DNA of 21,210 nt from DATKMG01 sp035541995 (lineage in GTDB: Bacteria; Acidobacteriota; Terriglobia; Versatilivoradales; Versatilivoraceae). This document shows, one piece after another, positions 1 to 7,445 of this stretch (positions are counted from its first letter, which is position 1; the number at the start of each line of letters is the position of its first letter). The translations under genes were made by a program, and so were the position numbers. Location: assembly GCA_035541995.1 (NCBI GenBank), contig DATKMG010000485.1:1-21210 (forward strand), given 5' to 3'. The notes beneath the pieces are model-generated. The model had not been told where the DNA came from and made no database searches. It saw only the letters and a program-made list of their open reading frames with translations.

Positions 1-417
1 GTGCAATCAAAAGTGACGTACAACGGAGATGCCGGTTCAGGGTTTCTTGGCGACCTGGCAACCCCTTGGCCTGAAAGGCCAAGATAGCGGAGCCCAGGGC
101 GAGCGAAGGGACTTTTGTCCCGAGCGTCGCCCTGGGTCAATGACCCCCAGGAAACACGCCGAGCTCTGAAGGAGCGGAATAGGTAGCAGGACCCCATCAA
201 CCCAAAGTTGAGGAGGAAGAGGGTTGCCTGTGAGTACAAGAGCCTCGAGGCTCAAGGTCTCTCTTTCGCCCTGTTCAGGGCTGGGGACGTCTTAAAGGCA
301 CTTGTACCCAGGGCTGCGCGGTGGCTTTCAGCCCCCGCTGGCCGCTGGGCTGGATTATGCCGGCCTTTCAGGCCAGGCTTTCGATGCTCTCCCTCTGTAC
401 GTCACTTTTGATTGCAC
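1..417. mobile_element. Non-autonomous MITE-like element with 22-bp perfect terminal inverted repeats
   Basis: Bases 1-22 are the exact reverse complement of 396-417, so the segment is bounded by perfect 22-bp terminal inverted repeats. The inside is rich in small hairpins: 65-83 (7-bp stem, loop TGAAA), 93-136 (10-bp stem CCCAGGGCGA/TCGCCCTGGG with an inner GGGAC..GTCCC stem), 163-175 (GCTC/GAGC, loop TGAAG) and 362-374 (GGCCT/AGGCC, loop TTC). No open frame resembles a transposase, so it would need an enzyme supplied elsewhere. It ends about 20 bp upstream of the putative -35 of the next operon. The left repeat begins at the first base of the window, so the target-site duplication cannot be checked and the element could extend leftwards. 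A hairpin-rich structural repeat is the alternative reading. Confidence 0.7.
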
Positions 418-436
418 CTAAGCCGATGTCCTGAAT

Positions 437-464
437 TTGCATAAACAAGAGAAAGCATTACAAT
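437..464 (+). promoter_or_regulatory. Putative sigma-70-type promoter of the receiver-reductase/kinase operon
   Basis: TTGCAT (437-442) and TACAAT (459-464) are separated by 16 bp, 20 bp upstream of the start codon at 485. This would give a very short 5' leader of about 14 nt. It is a pattern match only; the transposon-like element ends just upstream at 417. Confidence 0.45.
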
Positions 465-484
465 AGCTGTACGCGAACGAGACA

Positions 485-2143
485 ATGAAAAAGCCCTACA
501 TCCTGGCAATTGACGACGATGTCTCCGTACTGCATGCCGTTGAGCGTGATCTCAAGGTCAAGTTCTCACCGAACTATCGCATCATCGCGGTCGATTCGGC
601 TCAAAAGGGGATCGGCATCGTCCGACAGCTGACATCGCGTGGCGACCGTGTCGCGCTTTTCCTCGTTGATCAACGAATGCCGCAAATGAGCGGCACCGAG
701 TTTCTTCAAGGTGTCATGACGCTGCAACCCGAAGCCCGCCGTGTTCTGCTCACCGCTTATGCAGACTCCGCTGCGGCAATCGACGCGATCAACAAAGTCA
801 GGCTCAACCATTACCTGATGAAGCCTTGGGAGCCGCCGGAGCGGAATCTCTACCCGGTACTCTCCGACCAGCTTGAAGACTGGCAAGCTGGCAATCATGA
901 GTCGTTTGAAGGCGCTTATGTGCTCGGCACCCGCTGGGCCCCTGAAACACACCGATTGAAGGATTTCCTCGCCAAAAGCCAGGTTCCCTATCGTTGGATC
1001 GAACCCGACGGGATTTCAGATCCACGGGTCCAAGCGGCCCTCGGCGAGAAAGCACCGACAATGCCTGCCGTTATCTTCCCGGACGGCACCATCCTGGAAC
1101 GTCCTGACCTTTCTCAGGTAGCCGAAAAACTGGGCCTTGCGATGATTCCCAGCCGCCGCTTCTATGATGTCATCATCGTCGGGGCTGGACCCGCGGGGCT
1201 TGCTTGTGCGCTCTACTGCAGCACCGAGGGGTTGAAGACGGTTCTTGTGGAGCGAGAAGCCGCCGGCGGCCAGGCTGGCCTGAGTTCACGCATCGAAAAC
1301 TACCTCGGGTTTCCTTCGGGGCTGAGCGGCGCCGATCTCGCCCGCCGGGGTGTCGCGCAAGTGCGGCGGTTCGGAACCGAAGTCCTCGCGCCAGCAGATG
1401 CCGTTGGTCTCCTGGTCGAGGGTGAGTACCGTGTCATCAAACTATCAAACGGTCAGGAACTCGCGGCCCACAGTGTCGTAATCGCCGCCGGAGTCCAGTG
1501 GCGGCGACTTGACATCCCTGGCATGGACCGACTCACCGGTGCGGGCGTTTACTACGGAGCTGCTGTCACCGAAGCCGCATCGTACAAAGGCGAAGATGTT
1601 TACATCGTCGGTGGCGCCAACTCTGCCGGCCAGGCAGCGGTCCATTTCTCAGAAGTGGCCAACTCCGTCAAAATGATCGTTCGGGGTGAATCCTTGTCGA
1701 AGTCGATGTCTTACTACCTCGTCGAGCGAATCAACACGATTCCGAATATTTCGGTTATCCCCAACTCGGAAGTAGTAGAGGTATGTGGCGGAGACCGTCT
1801 CGAGGCGATCACCGTCCGCCATCACGACACCCAGAGTATCGAAAAGCTTCCCGCGAGCGCGTTGTTCATCTTTATCGGCGCCGAGCCGCACACACAATGG
1901 TTAGAGGGTGTCTTGTGCCGCGACGGCAAGGGCTTTCTCGTGACTGGCACGAATCTGCTGAATGGGGACAGGCGTCCTGCCGGCTGGAACCTTTCTCGCG
2001 ATCCATACTTGCTCGAAACCAGTGTGCCCGGGGTCTTTGCAGTCGGTGATGTCCGTGATGGAGCCATCCGCCGTGTCGCCAATAGCGTGGGTGAAGGCTC
2101 CATCGTGCTTTATTTTGTCCGTCAATACTTGCGAAATCGATAG
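485..2143 (+). CDS. Response-regulator receiver / degenerate thioredoxin-fold / thioredoxin-reductase-like flavoprotein fusion
   Basis: The 552-residue protein has three parts. Residues 1-135 are a receiver domain with acidic pocket D10-D12, phospho-acceptor D62 (LVDQRMP), T90 and K113. Residues 142-218 look like a glutaredoxin/thioredoxin fold with a cis-proline-type TMP at 192-194, but the redox CxxC position reads WAPET. Residues 226-552 are a pyridine-nucleotide oxidoreductase with FAD motif GAGPAG (233-238), NAD(P) motif GGANSAG (376-382) and C-terminal FAVGD (518-522). The thioredoxin-reductase CxxC before the NAD(P) motif is absent; that stretch reads GVYYGAAVTEA. It is therefore likely a receiver-controlled flavin oxidoreductase rather than a disulfide reductase. 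The next gene, a histidine kinase 10 bp downstream, is the obvious phosphodonor. Start is ATG at 485 with a weak GA-rich ribosome site. Cytoplasmic. Confidence 0.9.
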   Translation: MKKPYILAIDDDVSVLHAVERDLKVKFSPNYRIIAVDSAQKGIGIVRQLTSRGDRVALFLVDQRMPQMSGTEFLQGVMTLQPEARRVLLTAYADSAAAIDAINKVRLNHYLMKPWEPPERNLYPVLSDQLEDWQAGNHESFEGAYVLGTRWAPETHRLKDFLAKSQVPYRWIEPDGISDPRVQAALGEKAPTMPAVIFPDGTILERPDLSQVAEKLGLAMIPSRRFYDVIIVGAGPAGLACALYCSTEGLKTVLVEREAAGGQAGLSSRIENYLGFPSGLSGADLARRGVAQVRRFGTEVLAPADAVGLLVEGEYRVIKLSNGQELAAHSVVIAAGVQWRRLDIPGMDRLTGAGVYYGAAVTEAASYKGEDVYIVGGANSAGQAAVHFSEVANSVKMIVRGESLSKSMSYYLVERINTIPNISVIPNSEVVEVCGGDRLEAITVRHHDTQSIEKLPASALFIFIGAEPHTQWLEGVLCRDGKGFLVTGTNLLNGDRRPAGWNLSRDPYLLETSVPGVFAVGDVRDGAIRRVANSVGEGSIVLYFVRQYLRNR

Positions 2144-2153
2144 AGAGAGCCTG

Positions 2154-3554
2154 ATGCTGCAACCTGCTCCCGAACGGGTAACCGCCCAAGAACTTCTACA
2201 GTTTCCACTGTTCAACGACGAGAAGGCGGAGGCAGTCGAATGGATCGCCGGCCAGATGGAAGTGCGCCGCTACGAGGCTGGCGACGTCATAGCTCGGGAA
2301 GGTGATCCAGCCCGGGAATTCGTCGTCATCCTTCAGGGCGAGCTTCATTTCCGACCGAGCGCGTACGACGAGATTATAGTGACAACAGCCGGCCAGGCGA
2401 CAGGGGTCCTACCTTTCTCTCGCATCAAAACATGGGTCGGCCGCGGATGGGCCGCGCAGGCGACGAGGATCGGCGCCATGGATGCATCTCACCTTCCCGA
2501 ACTCGTCTACCGCGCGCCCCTGCTGGCTCAAAGGCTCGTGTCCCAGATGACCGATCGGACGCGCGCGTTCACACGCATGGAAGAGAGCTCGAATAGGCTC
2601 CTTTCCCTGGGTAAACTTGCCGCCGGCCTGGCTCATGAACTCAATAACCCTGCTTCGGCCGCCGTTCGCTCATCGGCGCGTCTGCGTGAAGTGCTCACCG
2701 AGCGCCGCAAGTACGCAATCGCTATGCTGGGTAAGGTTCTTCCTGAGGGGGTTAGTGAGATCATAGCTGATATTACTCAAACCATAAGTGAATGCAGCGA
2801 GTCACCCGGAACAATCGACGCCCTTGAACGTGCCGATCTCGAGTCCGATCTGGCTGAACAGCTTGAGTCCTTGGGCGTCCCTGGCGAACTTTCACCCGGA
2901 CTCGTCGATGCCAGGATTACTGCTGAACAAATCCGTCCTCTGGCTTCACTGGTCTCCCGGGACGTACTCACGCTTGGACTGCGCATCCTGGTGGCCGATC
3001 ACGAGATCGTCTGCCTCACGCGTGAACTGGAAGAAGCCTCTCGTCGCATCTCCGATCTCGTACAGGCCGTCAAATCGTATTCCTACATGGACCAGAGCCC
3101 CGTTGCCGAAGTCGACGTCGAGCAGGGAATCGATGTGACCCTGCGCATGTTCCAACACCAGCTCAAGCATGGCGTACAGGTGTCGCGCCAGTTTGCTCAA
3201 AACCTGCCGCGCATACGGGCCAACGGTAGTGCCCTCAACCAGATCTGGACCAATCTGATTGACAATGCACTCGACGCGATGGAAAACCTCCCGCCGGAAC
3301 AGCCTAAAGTGCTCCTGGTCAGGACTTGTGCTGAACCCACCGGAATTCTGGTGGAGATTGTCGATAACGGTCCTGGAATTCCCACAGACGTTCAAAGTCG
3401 AATCTTCGATCCGTTTTTCACAACGAAGCCTGTTGGCGAAGGTACCGGGCTTGGACTCGATATCGTCCAACGCATCATTCGGAACCACAAGGGATCGATC
3501 CGCGTTGAATCGAGTCCTGGCCGCACCGCGTTTCAAGTCCGCCTGCCGCTGTAG
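2154..3554 (+). CDS. Soluble sensor histidine kinase with N-terminal cNMP-binding-like domain
   Basis: This 466-residue protein is probably the cognate kinase for the receiver-reductase fusion upstream. Residues 15-135 form a CAP-type cyclic-nucleotide-binding-like beta-roll (YEAGDVIAREGDPAREFVVI), but the canonical phosphate-binding cassette (GE..L..RAA) is not evident, so the ligand may differ. The H-box is LAAGLAHELNNPASAAVR with H161. After a long helical dimerisation/spacer region come the N-box (NLIDNALDAM, N371), G1 (DNGPGIP, 404-410), F-box (FDPFFTT) and G2 (GTGLGL, 430-435), all intact, so kinase activity is expected. No membrane segment is seen, suggesting a cytoplasmic sensor. The frame is open further upstream, but ATG 2154 is preferred: it follows the previous stop by 10 bp, has GAGAGAG (2143-2149) as ribosome site, and the domain starts there. 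Confidence 0.9.
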   Translation: MLQPAPERVTAQELLQFPLFNDEKAEAVEWIAGQMEVRRYEAGDVIAREGDPAREFVVILQGELHFRPSAYDEIIVTTAGQATGVLPFSRIKTWVGRGWAAQATRIGAMDASHLPELVYRAPLLAQRLVSQMTDRTRAFTRMEESSNRLLSLGKLAAGLAHELNNPASAAVRSSARLREVLTERRKYAIAMLGKVLPEGVSEIIADITQTISECSESPGTIDALERADLESDLAEQLESLGVPGELSPGLVDARITAEQIRPLASLVSRDVLTLGLRILVADHEIVCLTRELEEASRRISDLVQAVKSYSYMDQSPVAEVDVEQGIDVTLRMFQHQLKHGVQVSRQFAQNLPRIRANGSALNQIWTNLIDNALDAMENLPPEQPKVLLVRTCAEPTGILVEIVDNGPGIPTDVQSRIFDPFFTTKPVGEGTGLGLDIVQRIIRNHKGSIRVESSPGRTAFQVRLPL

Positions 3555-3611
3555 AGGCAATCATTTGGCAACGGGAAGATCGAGAGAACGCTCCACATAA
3601 TCGACCGGTTT

Positions 3612-3639
3612 GGGCCTCGGGAACTTTGGCGAGGGACCC
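3612..3639. terminator. Possible hairpin between convergent genes
   Basis: GGGCCTCG (3612-3619) can pair imperfectly with CGAGGGACCC (3630-3639) around an ACTTT-containing loop, in the 93-bp gap between two convergent stop codons. There is no clear T-tract on either side, so termination is only a guess based on position. Confidence 0.25.
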
Positions 3640-3647
3640 GACTAATT

Positions 3648-5126
3648 TCAAGAGTTCGAGCTGTGCTGGCGTCTGATACGTAGTGCCATATCGACGGCGT
3701 GCTTAGGTGTGGAAACCGACCGGTGCCCGCCCGCATGCGTGAATGTCTCCGTACCGAGAACTGCTCCGGTTGACGGATTGACCCAATCGGCCTTGTAAGT
3801 GCCAGGGGGCAGGTCTAGGATTATTTTCTCCTCGTAAGCTCCAGGCACGACCGTATAGACATATGGCTTGAGCTTGCTGTGATGATGGTAGAGGGCATAC
3901 TGTTCTCCGCGCTCGCTAATACCTCGGTAGAAAGTGCCGGCGGGAATGCCGTTCACGACAAAGCTACGATCTGTCCGCATCTTCAGGAAATCGAAACCCT
4001 CAATGAATTGCTTCAGGCTCTGCATGGTTTGGAGAACCGGTGTGTTTTCGGCTGCTTTTCCAGCCGGGTCTCGAACCGTGAACACGCCATTCAGATTATT
4101 GAAACTCGATCCACCGCCTACCATGAACTCCCAGGCTTCCACGCGGACATCGCCGGCTTTATCCCCCTCGTACCATGATGAAAGTGGATAATAGCCGGTC
4201 TCGTTGAGGTCGATCGGTTTGTTCCTGTCGTAAAGCTCGTCCAGGGCCTTCATTCCCCCTATTTGTTTGTCTGGCGTTTGCCAAATGTACTGCGTCACGA
4301 TCACGCTGACATCCGGATGTGCCGAGAAATCGATCGGTCCTCCGATGGGCCCCATGACCTGCTGCCCAAGCAGATGTTTCTGCGGGAGCGCATTCTCGGT
4401 TTGCTTGATCACTTCCACCAGGTGCCCGATCCACGGGCCGGCTTTGGCCTGCGGCGTGCCGTAGACCGAGGGCTCGTCGCAGATCTCGAGGATTGCATTG
4501 TCGAAGGGATTCACTTCCTGAACAATCCGGCGGACAAACTCCTCCTGACGCCGCAACAAGTCCGGATGTGCAAGCGTTTGGACCTCGTTGTTGTCGTCTA
4601 TATGCTCCTCTTTCTGGATATTGTTTTTCCAGTTCAAGGGCGACATGGGCCAGCTTCCTTTGTTTTGCGCGTTGAAGAAACAGACTTCGACCACGATACC
4701 GCGCGCGTCGGCCTGCGCCAGGAAGTTTTTAAGCCGCCGGAAATATTCGGGATTCCATTGATCCAGGTCGAAACGATTTCCGCCTGAACGATAACCCGGA
4801 GATTGACTGCGGGGCCAGGGCTGGATCAGGTTCTCGGACTTCGGAGCCAGTGTGTTTTCGAGCTTAAAGGCGCCTTCCGGCTCAACAAACGCCGCAGGAT
4901 AAATGCGCGTGTAGTTCAGCCCATGAGCTTTCAGTGCGTCGAGGTAAGCATTGTAGTCGAAGGCCCGGTTCATCACAGCGCCATAGTGTTCTGCGGAAGT
5001 GATTAGAACCGTAGGCCGGCCTCGGAAAAGATAGTAGTGAGGATTGTCGGGATGCTGGCGGATCGGCTCCGCATATCCTATAGCAACTGAACACAGCAGC
5101 ATAAGAACCCACAGCGGCTTCGGCAT
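3648..5126 (-). CDS. Secreted glycoside-hydrolase-like (TIM barrel) protein, paralogue of the divergent gene
   Basis: The 492-residue product starts with a Sec signal peptide (cleavage likely GYA19|E20). The body reads like a clan GH-A / DUF4038-type beta-alpha barrel: NPHYYLFRG, LITSAEHYGAV, NYTRIYPA, VEVCFFNAQN, ILEICDEPSVYG and PIDLNETGYY. E218 in CDEP sits where GH-A acid/bases occur (usually NEP), and E309 sits where the nucleophile is expected. Residues 395-486 form a beta-rich C-terminal domain (GTYKADWVNPSTGAV) like the accessory domain that follows such barrels. It probably acts on plant or microbial polysaccharides outside the cytoplasm; the substrate cannot be read. Start ATG 5126 has a strong AAGGAGA ribosome site at 5134-5140 with 7-nt spacing. 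It is divergently transcribed from its paralogue at 5504. Confidence 0.85.
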   Translation of the reverse strand: MPKPLWVLMLLCSVAIGYAEPIRQHPDNPHYYLFRGRPTVLITSAEHYGAVMNRAFDYNAYLDALKAHGLNYTRIYPAAFVEPEGAFKLENTLAPKSENLIQPWPRSQSPGYRSGGNRFDLDQWNPEYFRRLKNFLAQADARGIVVEVCFFNAQNKGSWPMSPLNWKNNIQKEEHIDDNNEVQTLAHPDLLRRQEEFVRRIVQEVNPFDNAILEICDEPSVYGTPQAKAGPWIGHLVEVIKQTENALPQKHLLGQQVMGPIGGPIDFSAHPDVSVIVTQYIWQTPDKQIGGMKALDELYDRNKPIDLNETGYYPLSSWYEGDKAGDVRVEAWEFMVGGGSSFNNLNGVFTVRDPAGKAAENTPVLQTMQSLKQFIEGFDFLKMRTDRSFVVNGIPAGTFYRGISERGEQYALYHHHSKLKPYVYTVVPGAYEEKIILDLPPGTYKADWVNPSTGAVLGTETFTHAGGHRSVSTPKHAVDMALRIRRQHSSNS

Positions 5127-5372
5127 AGTAAATTCTCCTTTAGTGTATCCGCATCGAGTGTTTTCAGGCGGCTTTCCAAGACCTCAAAACATGAACATGG
5201 CAAGAACAGGAGCAGTAGTAAATCCGGGTAAACCGTAAGTGAATCTCAAATCCTAGCACATAAGCAAGTTCCAATTCCCTATTAACCACTGATTGATGCG
5301 CCACGCCCAAGGGCTATTGACGCGCTCTAAGTTATCGACAACTCATGAATTGGGTCGTTAGGATGGAATCGA

Positions 5373-5401
5373 TTGACAGCTGAATTGAAGCGGAATATAA
5401 G
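5373..5401 (+). promoter_or_regulatory. Strong sigma-70-type promoter for the gene at 5504
   Basis: A consensus TTGACA (5373-5378) and TATAAG (5396-5401) are separated by exactly 17 bp. Transcription would start near 5408 and give a leader of about 95 nt that includes the palindrome at 5456-5467. Confidence 0.65.
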
Positions 5402-5455
5402 AGTTCGGGAAAGGTCCTGACAATGTGATTCCGATTGCATAGCAAAGTGGGTAAT

Positions 5456-5467
5456 GTAAGGCCTTAC
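5456..5467. promoter_or_regulatory. Perfect 12-bp palindrome in the leader of the second glycosidase-like gene
   Basis: GTAAGGCCTTAC is a perfect palindrome about 50 bp downstream of the predicted transcription start and 37 bp before the start codon. It could be an operator acting as a roadblock. No second copy was noticed near the gene, and a chance palindrome is possible. Confidence 0.25.
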
Positions 5468-5490
5468 CGAAGCGAATCATCTTCATACAT

Positions 5491-5497
5491 AGGAAGG
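5491..5497 (+). promoter_or_regulatory. Ribosome binding site deciding the start at 5504
   Basis: AGGAAGG directly abuts one ATG (5498) and is 6 nt before a second in-frame ATG (5504). The second spacing is the functional one in bacteria. Confidence 0.6.
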
Positions 5498-5503
5498 ATG
5501 AAC

Positions 5504-7039
5504 ATGTTAGTTCGAAATGCGACTTTAGGCTCTATAAAGAAGCGGACCATTAAGGGCGCGCTGATTAGTCACGCGCTGGATGCTGCCCTGCTGTTAGCCG
5601 TGGGTTCCACGGCAACTTATGCCCAACCCATAAGCGTGTGTCCTGCCAATCCCCACTACTTCATGTATAAAGGCAAGCCGATACTTCTGATCACTTCCGA
5701 TCATCATTACGGAGCGGTAATCGACAGGGATTTTGACTATGCAAAATTCCTGAAATATCTTGGTGACAACGGTATGAACCTGACCCGAATCTATCCGGGC
5801 GGATACTTTGAAACGCCCGATGAGTTCATCAAGGGAAATCCTCTGGGACCTCTCCCAGGCCATCAGATTCTTCCCTGGGCGAAATCCAAGCAGACCGGGG
5901 CAAATCCCACTCTTGCCGAACCGGGACAACCGTCTTACAGGTATGATCTTGACAAATGGAATCCTGAATATTTCGCTCGGCTGAAGGCTTTCGTGGAATT
6001 AGCGCGGCAGAAGGATATCATCGTCGAGGTCGCGTTCTTTAATCAGATGTATGAAGTCAGTTGGCCCGTAGTCGCCCTTTACCATGGCAACAACATCCAG
6101 AATGTCGGGCAGTACGAAGGGAAAGATTTTTGGCTGTTCAGCAGCGCCGATCCCCGCAATGCCGACGTCATGGAAAGGCAGAAGGCCTACATCGCCAAGA
6201 TCACTCGGGAGTTGAACGGTTACGACAATGTGATCTTTGACATCTGCGATGAACCCGAACTGTGGACAAAGCCCGGCGCCCAGGTGGTGCCCTGGATTGT
6301 CGCGCTGAAGGACGCGTTCCTTAGTGCAGAGAGGGAGCTTCCGAAGAAGCATCTTCTGGGCCAGACGGTTCGCGGCGCCTCAGCGCCTACACTTTCCAGC
6401 GAAAGCTGGAACGAATGGTTGCCGACCGAGTACATCACCTACGCAGAAGAAGCGCTCACCGGGGACTATGTCTGGAACAAACCCATCGTCGTGGTTGAAA
6501 CAGCCTGGTACAACGCGTTAGACATCGACAATGGCTACAAGGACGTGAACAGCGTTCGCATGGAGACTTGGGAGTTCATGGTGGGAGGCGGCGCCGGCCA
6601 CATCAATCTGAACGGGGAGTATTACCACGGGCAGGAGACCGGGGGAAGCGATACACACACCGGGATCGTTCCGCAGAAGAAAATCTTGCGGGAATTCCTC
6701 GACAGCTTCGATTATGTCCGCATGAGGCGGCTCACTGATTACACCTCGCCCTCCGGGACTGTCTCCAGCGCCATGGCGGAAAATGGCCAACAGTATGCAT
6801 TTTACATTTTCCACGGCCAGCTTAAGAATCATTGTTTCTGGGTAGGCACGCCGGGCGAGTATCAGGATGAGGTTACCCTGAACACGATTCCTGCCGGGAC
6901 GTATCGACTGGAGTGGATCGATCCTGCCACAGGAGCCGTCAAACACACGGAGACCCGCACGCACGTGGGCGCAAAATTCGTATTAAAGACACCAGCTTAC
7001 TCGATGGACCTGGCACTGAGGATGCGCAGGGGGATGTGA
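5504..7039 (+). CDS. Secreted glycoside-hydrolase-like (TIM barrel) protein, second paralogue
   Basis: This 511-residue protein is clearly homologous to the minus-strand gene ending at 3648: NPHYFMYKGKPILLITSDHH, NLTRIYPG, FDLDxWNPEYF-like YDLDKWNPEYF, VEVAFFNQ, IFDICDEPELW, PIVVVETAWY and METWEFMVGGG all match in order. Candidate catalytic glutamates are E250 in CDEP and E332 in VVVET. A beta-rich C-terminal domain (GTYRLEWIDPATGAV, ending LALRMRR) follows. Residues 1-40 are an export signal with hydrophobic core ALLLAVG and likely cleavage TYA|Q. The frame is open upstream to a TTG at 5435 and an ATG at 5498. ATG 5504 is chosen because AGGAAGG (5491-5497) lies 6 nt before it but abuts the ATG at 5498. 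Likely extracytoplasmic carbohydrate hydrolase of unknown substrate. Confidence 0.85.
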   Translation: MLVRNATLGSIKKRTIKGALISHALDAALLLAVGSTATYAQPISVCPANPHYFMYKGKPILLITSDHHYGAVIDRDFDYAKFLKYLGDNGMNLTRIYPGGYFETPDEFIKGNPLGPLPGHQILPWAKSKQTGANPTLAEPGQPSYRYDLDKWNPEYFARLKAFVELARQKDIIVEVAFFNQMYEVSWPVVALYHGNNIQNVGQYEGKDFWLFSSADPRNADVMERQKAYIAKITRELNGYDNVIFDICDEPELWTKPGAQVVPWIVALKDAFLSAERELPKKHLLGQTVRGASAPTLSSESWNEWLPTEYITYAEEALTGDYVWNKPIVVVETAWYNALDIDNGYKDVNSVRMETWEFMVGGGAGHINLNGEYYHGQETGGSDTHTGIVPQKKILREFLDSFDYVRMRRLTDYTSPSGTVSSAMAENGQQYAFYIFHGQLKNHCFWVGTPGEYQDEVTLNTIPAGTYRLEWIDPATGAVKHTETRTHVGAKFVLKTPAYSMDLALRMRRGM

Positions 7040-7310
7040 GCGTCAGAGCTGCTCGTTTGGGAATAGCAAACTATGCTGCAAAAGTAGCCCCTCATAATGG
7101 AAACTGAGTGGATAACACTTCCTCCGGCGAGATAGATTTCCTCCAGGACGTCTTTAGCGGGAACACTCAGTTGGATTCAGAAAAGGACTCGCCTGAGAAT
7201 GCAAAGTATGGACTAAATTACTTTTACGATCTTTAACCGGTTAAATCAGGAGTGGGGAAAATGCACCCTCTAGGATTTCGTCACAAACCGCTTGACATCT
7301 CCCCTTTTCT
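7040..7310. other. Non-coding stretch after the second glycosidase-like gene
   Basis: No gene was recognised. It contains a 9-bp perfect inverted repeat (AACTGAGTG at 7102-7110, CACTCAGTT at 7164-7172; 53 bp apart) and a 14-bp perfect palindrome at 7232-7245. A TTGACA at 7292-7297 has no matching -10 at the right distance. No clear intrinsic terminator is visible after 7039. Confidence 0.5.
7232..7245. promoter_or_regulatory. Perfect 14-bp palindrome resembling a LacI/GalR-family operator
   Basis: TTTAACCGGTTAAA is a perfect palindrome with a central CG, the form favoured by LacI/GalR-type repressors. It lies 193 bp after a sugar-hydrolase-like gene and 70 bp upstream of the promoter of the first sigma module. 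No regulator gene is present in the window. Confidence 0.35.
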
Positions 7311-7315
7311 GACGG

Positions 7316-7344
7316 TTGAAGTCTAAACGGAACGGATGTAGAAT
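7316..7344 (+). promoter_or_regulatory. Conserved promoter of sigma module A
   Basis: TTGAAG (7316-7321), 17-bp spacer, TAGAAT (7339-7344). The same hexamers at the same spacing occur upstream of module B (11729-11757) although the spacer has diverged, which supports real function. Predicted start near 7351 leaves a leader of about 297 nt. Confidence 0.6.
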
Positions 7345-7355
7345 GACGTCGTGTG

Positions 7356-7445
7356 GTAACTCCGAGTATTTCTCAAGGCGGAGTTACTCCATGCGTGCAA
7401 ACTAGGGCCGCCTCCGCGATTCGGGCGCCTGCTGCAGGAAAAGCC
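7356..7445 (+). promoter_or_regulatory. Structured leader of sigma module A: hairpin plus possible attenuator
   Basis: A perfect 9-bp stem (GTAACTCCG 7356-7364 with CGGAGTTAC 7379-7387, 14-nt loop) begins the leader. A second weak hairpin (GGC..CCTG-CTG-CAGG..GCC, 7424-7445) is followed directly by TTTTT (7446-7450), like a terminator. Module B has a hairpin with the same 14-nt loop length and a hairpin followed by TTTT at the aligned places, so both structures seem conserved while their sequences differ. Confidence 0.4.

Larger units (their letters stand above)
5127..5503. promoter_or_regulatory. Divergent intergenic region between the two glycosidase-like genes
   Basis: This 377-bp gap carries the start signals of both paralogues. 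The plus-strand promoter at 5373-5401 is convincing. For the minus gene only a weak extended -10 (TGCTAGGAT on the minus strand, hexamer at 5250-5255) was found, with no good -35. A 12-bp palindrome lies at 5456-5467 in the plus leader. No small gene was recognised. Confidence 0.5.

Noticed and set aside
485..2143. Naming the gene trxB (thioredoxin reductase)
   Set aside because: The catalytic CxxC is missing and the receiver and thioredoxin-like domains make it a different protein.
2946..3560. 204-codon open frame on the minus strand
   Set aside because: It is antisense to the kinase catalytic domain whose boxes are intact; no domain or ribosome site supports it.
5435..5503. Upstream starts (TTG 5435, ATG 5498) for the second glycosidase-like gene
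   Set aside because: The first has no ribosome site and puts extra residues before the export signal; the second directly abuts the AGGAAGG site, which fits ATG 5504.
7292..7297. Consensus TTGACA as -35 of module A
   Set aside because: At 17 bp downstream the sequence is GTTGAA, not a -10, and this upstream hexamer is not conserved in module B; the TTGAAG/TAGAAT pair is conserved instead.
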